DNA from: Streptantibioticus cattleyicolor NRRL 8057 = DSM 46488
Lineage (GTDB): Bacteria; Actinomycetota; Actinomycetes; Streptomycetales; Streptomycetaceae
Direction: 5' to 3'
DNA length: 64,000 nucleotides
NCBI RefSeq assembly: GCF_000240165.1
Contig: NC_017586.1
Coordinates: 1,302,001 to 1,366,000 of the forward strand
The notes beneath the pieces were generated by a model. That model was not told where the DNA came from. It worked only from the letters and a program-made list of their open reading frames with translations, and did no database searches. Below, piece after piece: positions 51,774 through 58,150 of this stretch. The position numbers and the translations under genes are program-made. Each line of letters starts with the position of its first letter. Position 1 is the first letter of the stretch.

Positions 51774-53123
51774 TCACTGGCCGCGGTACATCTCCGCCAC
51801 CAGGAACGCCAGGTCGAGCGACTGGCTGCGGTTGAGCCGCGGGTCGCAGGCGGTCTCGTAGCGCTGGTGCAGGTCGTCCACGAAGATCTCGTCGCCGCCG
51901 CCGACGCACTCGGTGACGTCGTCGCCGGTCAGCTCCACGTGGATGCCGCCCGGGTGGGTGCCCAGGCCCTTGTGGACCTCGAAGAACCCCTTGACCTCGT
52001 CGAGCACGTCGTCGAAGCGGCGGGTCTTGTGCCCGGAGGCGGCCTCGAAGGTGTTGCCGTGCATCGGGTCGCAGACCCAGGCCACCCGCGCCCCGGAGGC
52101 GGTGACCTTCTCGACCAGCTCGGGGAGCTTGTCGCGGACCTTGTCGGCGCCCATCCGGGTGATGAACGTCAGCCGGCCGGGCTCCCGCTCCGGGTCCAGC
52201 CGGTCGATCAGCGTCAGCGCGTCGTCCACCGTGGACGTCGGCCCCAGCTTGACCCCGACCGGGTTGGCGATCCGGGAGGCGAACTCCAGGTGCGCCCCGT
52301 CCAGCTGCCGGGTGCGCTCACCGATCCACACCATGTGCCCGGAGACGTCGTACAGCCGGCCGGTCCGCGAGTCGGTACGGGTCAGCGCCGACTCGTAGTC
52401 CAGGATCAGCGCCTCGTGCGAGGAGTAGAACTCGACGGTCTTAAACTCCTCGGGGTCCGCGCCGCACGCGTGCATGAAGTTGAGCGCGCTGTCGATCTCC
52501 CGGGCCAGCGCCTCGTAGCGCTGGCCGGACGGCGAGGACTTCACGAAATCCTGGTTCCAGGCGTGCACCTGGCGCAGGTCGGCGTAGCCGCCGGTGGTGA
52601 AGGCGCGCACCAGGTTCAGCGTGGCGGCCGAGGCGTGGTACATCCGCTTGAGCCGCTGCGGGTCCGGGGTGCGGGCCTCGGCGGTGAACTCGAAGCCGTT
52701 GACGGAGTCGCCGCGGTACGTCGGCAGCGTCACCCCGTCGCGGGTCTCGGTCGGCTTCGAACGCGGCTTGCTGTACTGGCCGGCGATCCGCCCGACCTTG
52801 ACCACCGGCACCGAGGCCGCGTACGTCAGCACCGCGCCCATCTGGAGCAGCGTCTTCAGCTTGTTGCGGATCTGGTCGGCCGAGACGGCGTCGAACGCCT
52901 CGGCGCAGTCGCCGCCCTGGAGCAGGAACGCCTCGCCGCGGGCAACCGCCCCCATCCGGGCGCGCAGCAGGTCGCACTCACCGGCGAAGACGAGCGGCGG
53001 ATACGACTCCAGCTCCGCGATCACATCGCGCAGAGCCTCGGGATCCGGCCACTCGGGCTGCTGCGCCGCGGGCAGATGACGCCAGGTGTTGCCACCGGCG
53101 GTGTTTTCAGCGTTCACGGTCAC
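51774..53123 (-). CDS. aroF: 3-Deoxy-7-phosphoheptulonate synthase, class II (plant type)
   Basis: A 449-residue class II DAHP synthase. Motifs are PPLVFAGECDLLRARMG, FLLQGGDCAEAFD, KVGRIAGQYSKPRS, GKTR-like RLDGAHLEFASRIANPVGVKLGPTS and the metal site WVCDPMHGNTFEAASGHKTR. It condenses PEP and E4P at the entry of the shikimate pathway. Three closely spaced GTGs are possible; 53123 (VTVNAENT) matches Streptomyces orthologues. There is no ribosome-binding site, so leaderless translation is possible. It lies about 5 kb from the anthranilate-synthase-type gene, which uses a product of the same pathway. Confidence 0.96.
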   Translation of the reverse strand: MTVNAENTAGGNTWRHLPAAQQPEWPDPEALRDVIAELESYPPLVFAGECDLLRARMGAVARGEAFLLQGGDCAEAFDAVSADQIRNKLKTLLQMGAVLTYAASVPVVKVGRIAGQYSKPRSKPTETRDGVTLPTYRGDSVNGFEFTAEARTPDPQRLKRMYHASAATLNLVRAFTTGGYADLRQVHAWNQDFVKSSPSGQRYEALAREIDSALNFMHACGADPEEFKTVEFYSSHEALILDYESALTRTDSRTGRLYDVSGHMVWIGERTRQLDGAHLEFASRIANPVGVKLGPTSTVDDALTLIDRLDPEREPGRLTFITRMGADKVRDKLPELVEKVTASGARVAWVCDPMHGNTFEAASGHKTRRFDDVLDEVKGFFEVHKGLGTHPGGIHVELTGDDVTECVGGGDEIFVDDLHQRYETACDPRLNRSQSLDLAFLVAEMYRGQ

Positions 53124-53307
53124 AGACACAAGGTTACGGGGTCGCACCCCCCGCCCCGGGCGATGCTCACGTAATGAGACGAGATTCCCAACGTCCCGGA
53201 CATCACCTCTTCGGGTGAGCCCGCCGCCCGCGCGAGCGGGATGACCCGGTTTGGGCCGGTGGCGCTCCGGTGCGGGTCGGTAGCGTGGCGGTCGGAGGAG
53301 GGTCCGA

Positions 53308-53868
53308 ATGGCCGCAGAGCCCGTCAAGCCGTACCACGACGTCGACCCGGAGCGCGCGCTGAAGTACGCGGTGCAGCACGTCGCGGGCGGGCGGGCCGAG
53401 GTCGTCGAGGGGACGCTCCGGGCGTCGTGGCGGTCGTGGGGCCACGAGGGGGCCGTCCGGGAGATCCGTCGGCGGATCCTGCCCCGGCTCGACCGGATGG
53501 GCTGGGTCGACGGCTCCGGCAACGTCGACCTTCCCGGCTCGGCGAACTGGTACGTCCCCGACCTCGTCGTCATCCCCCAGGAACTCGACGCCACCGACCC
53601 GTTCCTCGTCCTGCCCGACCAGACGCTGCTCGTCGTGGAGTGCACCTCCCCGTCCGACGAGGACACCGACCGGATCGTCAAGCGGAAGCGGTACGCCGAG
53701 TACGGCGCACCCCTCTATCTGCTGGTCGACTCACAGGAGCGCGTCTGCACGGTCTTCTCCGCACCGTTCGAACTCGGCTACACCCGGGTCGACGGCCCCC
53801 ATCCCTTCGGCACCCCCGTCCGGCTCCCCGAGCCCTTCGGAATGGACATCGACACCTCCGGCTTCTGA
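53308..53868 (+). CDS. Uma2-family endonuclease-fold protein (DUF820)
   Basis: A 186-residue protein. A PD-(D/E)xK nuclease core is visible: WYVPDLVVIPQEL, LLVVECTSPSDEDTDRIVKRKRYAEYGAPLYLLVDSQ with Asp, Glu and Lys in order. This is the Uma2 signature. Uma2 proteins are abundant in actinobacteria and cyanobacteria, with no agreed function. GGAGGAGGG lies five bases before the ATG. It is divergent from the DAHP synthase gene (184-base gap, no other feature seen) and followed by a membrane-anchored hypothetical protein after 54 bases, probably one operon. Confidence 0.9.
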   Translation: MAAEPVKPYHDVDPERALKYAVQHVAGGRAEVVEGTLRASWRSWGHEGAVREIRRRILPRLDRMGWVDGSGNVDLPGSANWYVPDLVVIPQELDATDPFLVLPDQTLLVVECTSPSDEDTDRIVKRKRYAEYGAPLYLLVDSQERVCTVFSAPFELGYTRVDGPHPFGTPVRLPEPFGMDIDTSGF

Positions 53869-53922
53869 CGGGAGGATGGGGCGAGCCGTCCGGCTCCGGG
53901 GATCTTGGGGAGAAGTCCGCAC

Positions 53923-54666
53923 ATGTCGTTACCGCCGCCACCGCCACCGCCGTCCCCGCAGGGGAACCCGTACGCGGGCGCACCGGCGCCCTGGGGGGCG
54001 CCCCCGCCACCGCCTCCTCCGGCCAGGAACAAGGCGGGCAAGGTGGTCGCCATCGTGACCGGGACCGTCGTGGCGGCGGCGGTCGTGGTGGGCGTGGTGA
54101 GCTACGGGGAGCGCGGCGAGGCGCGACGTGAGGTCGCCGAGCAGGGACCGGATCCGCAGTACAAGCTCACGGTGCCCAGGACCCTGCTGGACGGCACGTA
54201 CGTCCGCGCCCGCGACCTCAGCGGGCCGCTCGCCGAGCAGGCGGGCGCCAAGGGCATCGACATGCAGAGCCGGACGGCCGCCGGCGGCGAGTACGTCACC
54301 GCCGCCGGAACGGACCGGAAGGCACTGCTCGTCACGGGGCTCTCCGGCCGCACCGCCGACCCCGTCCACGACCGGGACGAGTTGCTGAGCGGCGCCTCCA
54401 ACGCCCAGGCCACCACGCTCTCCATCGCCGCGAAGGAGTTCACCCCGGCCGATTCCTCCGAGCGGGTCGCCTGCGAGGTGCTGTCCACGACCCGGGGAAG
54501 CCAGGTGGTGTCCTTCCCCATCTGCGGATGGGGTGACAACGGCACCGTGGCCACCGTCATGCAGACCGGCTCCGCCACGACCGGCTCCCCCGACTCCGTC
54601 GACCTCCAGGCGTGCGCGAACCTGACATCCCGGGTCCGCGCCCAGGTCCGGGTGGCGCTCCGCTGA
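53923..54666 (+). CDS. Membrane-anchored hypothetical protein with Pro-rich N-terminus
   Basis: About 247 residues. The start MSLPPPPPPPSPQGNPYAG is preferred because GGGGAGAAG lies just upstream. A Pro-rich cytoplasmic region (1-37) is followed by one membrane helix (KVVAIVTGTVVAAAVVVGVVSYG) and an extracytoplasmic domain of about 180 residues with two conserved-looking cysteines (VACEVLST, FPICGWGD). It resembles a large group of Streptomyces proteins with this layout, of unknown function. It follows the Uma2 gene and lies about 110 bases before the cold-shock gene. Confidence 0.72.
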   Translation: MSLPPPPPPPSPQGNPYAGAPAPWGAPPPPPPPARNKAGKVVAIVTGTVVAAAVVVGVVSYGERGEARREVAEQGPDPQYKLTVPRTLLDGTYVRARDLSGPLAEQAGAKGIDMQSRTAAGGEYVTAAGTDRKALLVTGLSGRTADPVHDRDELLSGASNAQATTLSIAAKEFTPADSSERVACEVLSTTRGSQVVSFPICGWGDNGTVATVMQTGSATTGSPDSVDLQACANLTSRVRAQVRVALR

Positions 54667-54775
54667 CCCGGACCGCCGCTCGTCACGGCTCACGGCATTC
54701 GACCCCCGCCGACAGGACGAGACCATTAGCCTGAGGTTCGGTCATGGCCACGGCAGAAAGCTGAGGGCAACAAAG

Positions 54776-54979
54776 ATGGCAACAGGCATCGTCCGATGGT
54801 TCAACGACGCCAAGGGCTTCGGGCTGATCATCCCCGACGACGGCGGCGAAGACCTCTTCGCCCACTTCTCGGAGATCAGGACCGACGGGTTCAAGTCCCT
54901 TCAGGAGAACCAGAAGGTCGAGTACGAGGTGAAGTCCGGCCCCAAGGGCCTCCAGGCCGCGAACATCAGACCGCTGTAA
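54776..54979 (+). CDS. Cold-shock domain protein (CspA family)
   Basis: A 67-residue protein covering one cold-shock domain. MATGIVRWFNDAKGFGLIIPDDGGEDLFAHFSEI contains RNP1-like KGFGLI and RNP2-like DLFAHF. The end AANIRPL is typical. It binds single-stranded RNA/DNA. GAGGGCAACAAAG precedes the ATG. RNP1 reads KGFGLI where most have KGFGFI, a mild change seen in some Streptomyces paralogues. It is monocistronic. Confidence 0.93.
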   Translation: MATGIVRWFNDAKGFGLIIPDDGGEDLFAHFSEIRTDGFKSLQENQKVEYEVKSGPKGLQAANIRPL

Positions 54980-55080
54980 CCTCCCCGGCCGGGCCGCGTG
55001 AGCTTGAGCTGGTACGGCGGCCCGGTCGGCGGGCACGAGTTCACCTCGGGCTTCCGCAGCTCACCAGCGCGTAGCGCAGG

Positions 55081-55305
55081 ATGCGGCCGGGCACTCGCAC
55101 CGGTCCGACCGCATCGGGGGAACCCACGGCGACCGTGGTGGCGCTGTTCCGCATGGTCGTACGGCGGGTCCACCACGCACGGAGCGCGGAACACGACGTC
55201 CCGCGCCCGGTGATCACCATGCCGTCGTTGCCCCCGATGCGGCGCCGGCCCCGCCGACAGGGCGCCAGGGCGGGCCACCGCTTCACCGTCCCCGTCCGCG
55301 GCTGA
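55081..55305 (+). CDS. Possible small protein of unknown function
   Basis: A 74-codon frame, MRPGTRTGPTASGEPTATVVALFR..., with high GC in third codon positions and a convergent 3' overlap with the HATPase gene. No ribosome-binding site or known family is visible, and the C-terminus (MRRRPRRQGARAGHRFTV) is basic. It is the only candidate in the 300-base gap after the cold-shock gene. It could equally be chance. Confidence 0.3.
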   Translation: MRPGTRTGPTASGEPTATVVALFRMVVRRVHHARSAEHDVPRPVITMPSLPPMRRRPRRQGARAGHRFTVPVRG

Positions 55306-55726
55306 CCCGGCCCACCGCCAGCTCGAACCACACCGTCTTGCCGCCACCGTCCGGATCCGGCTCGGCGCCCCACTCCCGCGTGACCGCGCCGAGCAGGGCC
55401 AGCCCGCGCCCGCCCTCGTCCAACGGCCCCGCCACCCGCGCTCGCGGCAACTGCGGCGAACCGTCCGCCACCTCCACCCGGACCCCGCCCGGCAGCCGCG
55501 CCACCCGCACCCGGCACGGCCCGTCCGGCGCGTGCCGCACCGCGTTCCCGACCACCTCAGTGACCGCCAACTCGGCGGCGCAGATCAGCTCGGGCAACCC
55601 CCACAACTCCAGCAGGATGGCCACTATCCGCCGCACATGACGCACGATGTGCGGGCTGGGACGCAGGGTCATGCGGTACTGCTCCGGAGGGAAGTCACCC
55701 AGGACTTCGGCGGCGATCGGATTCAC
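55283..55726 (-). CDS. HATPase_c_2 anti-sigma-regulator-like ATP-binding protein
   Basis: About 147 residues from GTG (VNPIAAEVLGDFPPEQY); a TTG five codons upstream is also in frame. GHKL ATPase motifs are ICAAELAVTEVVGNAVRHAPDG (N box), VRVEVADGSPQLPRA (D-x-G/S) and DEGGRGLALLGAVTREWG (G box). Streptomyces has dozens of these stand-alone HATPases next to XRE-DUF397 genes; some act as anti-sigma-like kinases. It is divergent from the XRE regulator, with an inverted repeat between them. Confidence 0.9.
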   Translation of the reverse strand: MNPIAAEVLGDFPPEQYRMTLRPSPHIVRHVRRIVAILLELWGLPELICAAELAVTEVVGNAVRHAPDGPCRVRVARLPGGVRVEVADGSPQLPRARVAGPLDEGGRGLALLGAVTREWGAEPDPDGGGKTVWFELAVGRVSRGRGR

Positions 55727-55780
55727 CCCACAAGGCTGCAACCGGCCGACTACGCTGAGCTACACGCCGAACGAAACCCC

Positions 55781-55802
55781 CCATACCGTTGGCGGGGTAC
55801 GG
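55781..55802. promoter_or_regulatory. Inverted repeat in the HATPase/XRE divergent promoter
   Basis: CCATACC (55781-55787) and GGTACGG (55796-55802) are near-perfect inverted arms (six of seven) around eight bases. They lie 17 bases before the XRE ATG and about 55 bases from the HATPase start, where the XRE protein could regulate both. Confidence 0.5.
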
Positions 55803-55818
55803 AAGCCAAGGGGGTCCC

Positions 55819-56643
55819 ATGCCCAACATCCGCGAACTCGACCCAGGTGCCTCCCCACTCAACTTCTACGGCTCCGAACTCCGCCGCCTCCGCCTCGCGG
55901 CCCAACTCACCCTCGACGAACTGGGCGCCAAGGTCTACTGCACCGGCTCGCTGATCGGCCAGATCGAAACGGCGCGGAAGGTCCCGACGCGCGAGTTCAC
56001 GGAGCGGATCGACACGGCCCTCGGGACGGACGGGACGTTGATGAGGGTGTGGGAGTTGGTGATGCGGAGCCAGTTGCCGGGTTGGTTCCGGCCGTACGCC
56101 GAGCTGGAGGCGAAGGCGACGCACATCTACAGCTTCGAAGCTCAGGTGGTACCTGGACTGTTGCAGACGCCTGAGTACGCCCGCGCCACGCTCGGCGTCA
56201 TGCAGCAGAAGCGGCTGGTCGAACGGGTGGCAGCCCGACTTGAGCGCCAGCGCATCCTCGACCGGGAGGAGCCGCCCGTTTTCTGGGCCGTTATCGGCGA
56301 GGCGGCGCTGCATCAGCAGATCGGCGGCCCGAAGGCCATGCGTGGTCAACTGGCCCACCTGTTGAGCTTCCGTGACCACGACTGGGTGCAGATCCAGGTC
56401 ATGCCGTTCACGGCAGGCGCCCACGCGGGACTTCCCGGTTCGTTCAAGATTCTGCGCTTTGAGAAGGACCCGGACATCGTCTACGACGAGGCGTACGGGC
56501 CCGGCCACATGACCGCCAACCCGCAGGAAGTCAAGGGCCGTTCGCTCCGTTACGATCATTTGCGTGCCGCCGCCCTCTCGGTGGAGGACTCGGCGGAGTT
56601 GATCGCCCGCGTGATGGAGGATCGCTATGCAGAGCAAGCCTGA
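55819..56643 (+). CDS. XRE-family regulator with DUF5753
   Basis: A 274-residue protein. An N-terminal HTH (FYGSELRRLRLAAQLTLDELGAKVYCTGSLIGQIETARKVPTREF, about 12-56) is followed by the DUF5753 domain (WFRPYAELEAKATHIYSFEAQVVPGLLQTPEYARA ... VQIQVMPFTAGAHAGLPGSFKIL). This type (BldB/WhiJ-like partners) regulates development and secondary metabolism in Streptomyces and pairs with a DUF397 protein encoded just downstream. The ATG at 55819 follows AAGGGGG. It overlaps the first DUF397 gene by 17 bases. Confidence 0.93.
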   Translation: MPNIRELDPGASPLNFYGSELRRLRLAAQLTLDELGAKVYCTGSLIGQIETARKVPTREFTERIDTALGTDGTLMRVWELVMRSQLPGWFRPYAELEAKATHIYSFEAQVVPGLLQTPEYARATLGVMQQKRLVERVAARLERQRILDREEPPVFWAVIGEAALHQQIGGPKAMRGQLAHLLSFRDHDWVQIQVMPFTAGAHAGLPGSFKILRFEKDPDIVYDEAYGPGHMTANPQEVKGRSLRYDHLRAAALSVEDSAELIARVMEDRYAEQA

Positions 56644-56836
56644 CCTGACCAGCGCTCAGTGGCGGAAGTCCAGCTACAGCACCGACACCGGCGGCGATTG
56701 CGTCGAGGTCGCCGCCCTCCCTTCTACCGTCGCCGTCCGCGACTCCAAGAACCCCGACGGCCCGGCCCTGACGTTCACCCCGGAAGCGTTCACCGCCTTC
56801 CTCTCGGCCGTGACGGACGGCGAGTTCACCGCGTAA
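56627..56836 (+). CDS. DUF397 protein (single domain)
   Basis: A 69-residue protein. LTSAQWRKSSYSTDTGGDCVEVA is the N-terminal signature, and VAVRDSKNPDGPALTFTPEAFTAFLSAV the second half. DUF397 proteins are small partners of XRE/DUF5753 regulators in Streptomyces. It overlaps the XRE gene by 17 bases, indicating translational coupling. Its sequence is nearly identical, at both protein and DNA level, to the last unit of the next gene. Confidence 0.92.
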   Translation: MQSKPDLTSAQWRKSSYSTDTGGDCVEVAALPSTVAVRDSKNPDGPALTFTPEAFTAFLSAVTDGEFTA

Positions 56837-56976
56837 CCCCGGATCCGGCGGCACCGGGCGCCCACGGCGATGCGCCCCGCCCGGTGGCCGACCGGCGTTC
56901 TTGTCGGGCACGCGAACCCTGGGCACGCTGGGACCACCGGCGGAGGCGCCGATGGCCCACGTGACGGAGGTTCGCC

Positions 56977-57330
56977 ATGCCCAGCAATACCGATCTGACC
57001 GGCGCGCGGTGGCGGAAGTCGAGCTACAGCAGTGACACCGGCGGACAGTGCGTCGAAGCGGCGGTGCTCGGTGGCGCCCGCTGGCGCAAGTCCAGCCACA
57101 GCGGGGACGACGGCGGCAACTGCGTCGAGGCAGCCGCACTCGGCGGCGCCCAGTGGCACAAGTCCAGCCACAGCACCGACACCGGCGGCAACTGCGTCGA
57201 GGTCGCCGCCCTCCCCGCCACCGTCGCCGTCCGCGACTCCAAGGACCCCGACGGCCCGGCCCTGACGTTCACCCCGGAGGCGTTCACCGCCTTCGTAACC
57301 GCCGTGGCCAAGGGCGAGTTCACCAGGTAG
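56977..57330 (+). CDS. DUF397 protein with triplicated N-terminal module
   Basis: A 117-residue protein: a short leader, then three 24-residue copies of the motif ARWRKSSYSSDTGGQCVEAA (unit starts at residues 10, 34 and 58). A single C-terminal half follows, VRDSKDPDGPALTFTPEAFTAF. Standard DUF397 proteins are about 60-70 residues with one unit. DNA units repeat every 72 bases (57004-57219). The third unit and C-terminus copy the neighbouring single-domain gene almost exactly. It follows that gene after 140 bases and precedes the DUF6879 gene. Confidence 0.92.
   Translation: MPSNTDLTGARWRKSSYSSDTGGQCVEAAVLGGARWRKSSHSGDDGGNCVEAAALGGAQWHKSSHSTDTGGNCVEVAALPATVAVRDSKDPDGPALTFTPEAFTAFVTAVAKGEFTR
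57004..57219 (+). repeat. Three 72-bp tandem repeats inside the second DUF397 gene
   Basis: Three in-frame units starting at 57004, 57076 and 57148, each encoding ARW/AQW...KSS.S...GG.CVEAA and ending LGG or LPA. Units two and three share AAGTCCAGCCACAGC and GGCGGCAACTGCGTCGAGG at the same offset. Confidence 0.9.
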
Positions 57331-57365
57331 CCCCGCGACAGCGCACCGAAGGAGTTGGACGGACG

Positions 57366-57905
57366 ATGCCGCGGTTCATCAGCGACGAGAGTTTCGACCA
57401 CTACTTCGGCGACGGCTTCGCGCACACCGCGTGGCGTCTCGAAACGCGACGGGGTTACGCCTCGGACCGGGAAGGGGACGGGTGGCAGCGGTTCCTGCGC
57501 GGTGAGGCGGACGGGGAGGACCCGGACCGTCCGTGGTGCCGGAACATCCGGGCCCAGGTCGCCCGGGGCAAGCGTGTCGAGCGGGTGCGTCTGGTGGACG
57601 ACCCGCCGACGATCGGGCAGCGGTTCCTGCTGTACAGCGCCGCCACGAACGTCGCGGCCGGGGAAGACATCCGGGGGCTGTTCCGTGCCCAGGCCGAGCA
57701 ACTGGGCCTGCCCATGGACGACTTCTGGCTGTTCGACTCCCGCTTCGGTCTGAGACTCCACTTCGACGAGAGCGACACCTACCTCGGCGCCGAGTTGGTC
57801 ACCGAGCCGGCCGAGGTCCTGCGGTGGTGTCAGGTACGGGACGCCGCGTGGCACCACGCCATGCCGTACGAGGAGTTCAGGGCCCGGGTACCGGCCACGG
57901 CGTGA
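57366..57905 (+). CDS. DUF6879-family protein
   Basis: A 179-residue protein. HTAWRLETRRGYASDREGDGW, QVARGKRVERVRLVDDPPT, AAGEDIRGL, GLPMDDFWLFDSRFGLRLHFD and WCQVRDAAWHHAMPYEEF match what I recall as DUF6879, a Streptomyces family commonly encoded beside XRE/DUF397 genes. Function is unknown. The ATG at 57366 follows GGAGTTGGACGG. It is the last gene of the five-gene module and is followed by the trp leader region. Confidence 0.85.
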   Translation: MPRFISDESFDHYFGDGFAHTAWRLETRRGYASDREGDGWQRFLRGEADGEDPDRPWCRNIRAQVARGKRVERVRLVDDPPTIGQRFLLYSAATNVAAGEDIRGLFRAQAEQLGLPMDDFWLFDSRFGLRLHFDESDTYLGAELVTEPAEVLRWCQVRDAAWHHAMPYEEFRARVPATA

Positions 57906-57993
57906 CGACGGGTTTCCAGCGCGGCCGGGGCGACCGTCCGCATGGCGGAACGGAACGCGGCGGGCGCGAGGGGTGTGCGTTACGCTACGCCGC

Positions 57994-58050
57994 ATGTACG
58001 CGCATGCTGCCATGTCCTGGTGGTGGACCGTCCATCCGGCGGCCCACTGA
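57994..58050 (+). CDS. trpL: trp leader peptide
   Basis: An 18-residue frame, MYAHAAMSWWWTVHPAAH, ending at a TGA. It contains three consecutive tryptophan codons (TGG at 58018-58026). It lies 26 bases before an attenuator stem and about 100 bases before the fused synthase gene. Stalling at the Trp codons when charged tRNA-Trp is scarce should prevent terminator formation. Attenuation has been described for a fused anthranilate synthase gene of S. venezuelae. Confidence 0.88.
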   Translation: MYAHAAMSWWWTVHPAAH

Positions 58051-58075
58051 TCGCGCGTACCGAGAAACGCAGACG

Positions 58076-58108
58076 CGAAGGCCGCCCGAGGGGCGGCCTT
58101 CGGTGTTT
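58076..58108 (+). terminator. trp attenuator (intrinsic terminator)
   Basis: CGAAGGCCGCCC (58076-58087) and GGGCGGCCTTCG (58091-58102) form a 12-bp perfect stem with a GAG loop, followed by GTGTTTTC with a run of four T. This is a rare Streptomyces terminator with a U-tract. It follows the leader peptide and would stop transcription when tryptophan is plentiful. Confidence 0.88.
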
Positions 58109-58150
58109 TCGCGGGGCGGCCCCTCTGTTCTGGAGGGAAGGCAGGAAGCC

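Noticed and set aside
53166-53178. CTCACGTAATGAG palindrome ahead of the DAHP synthase gene
   Set aside because: Arms are only four bases; too short to support an operator claim.
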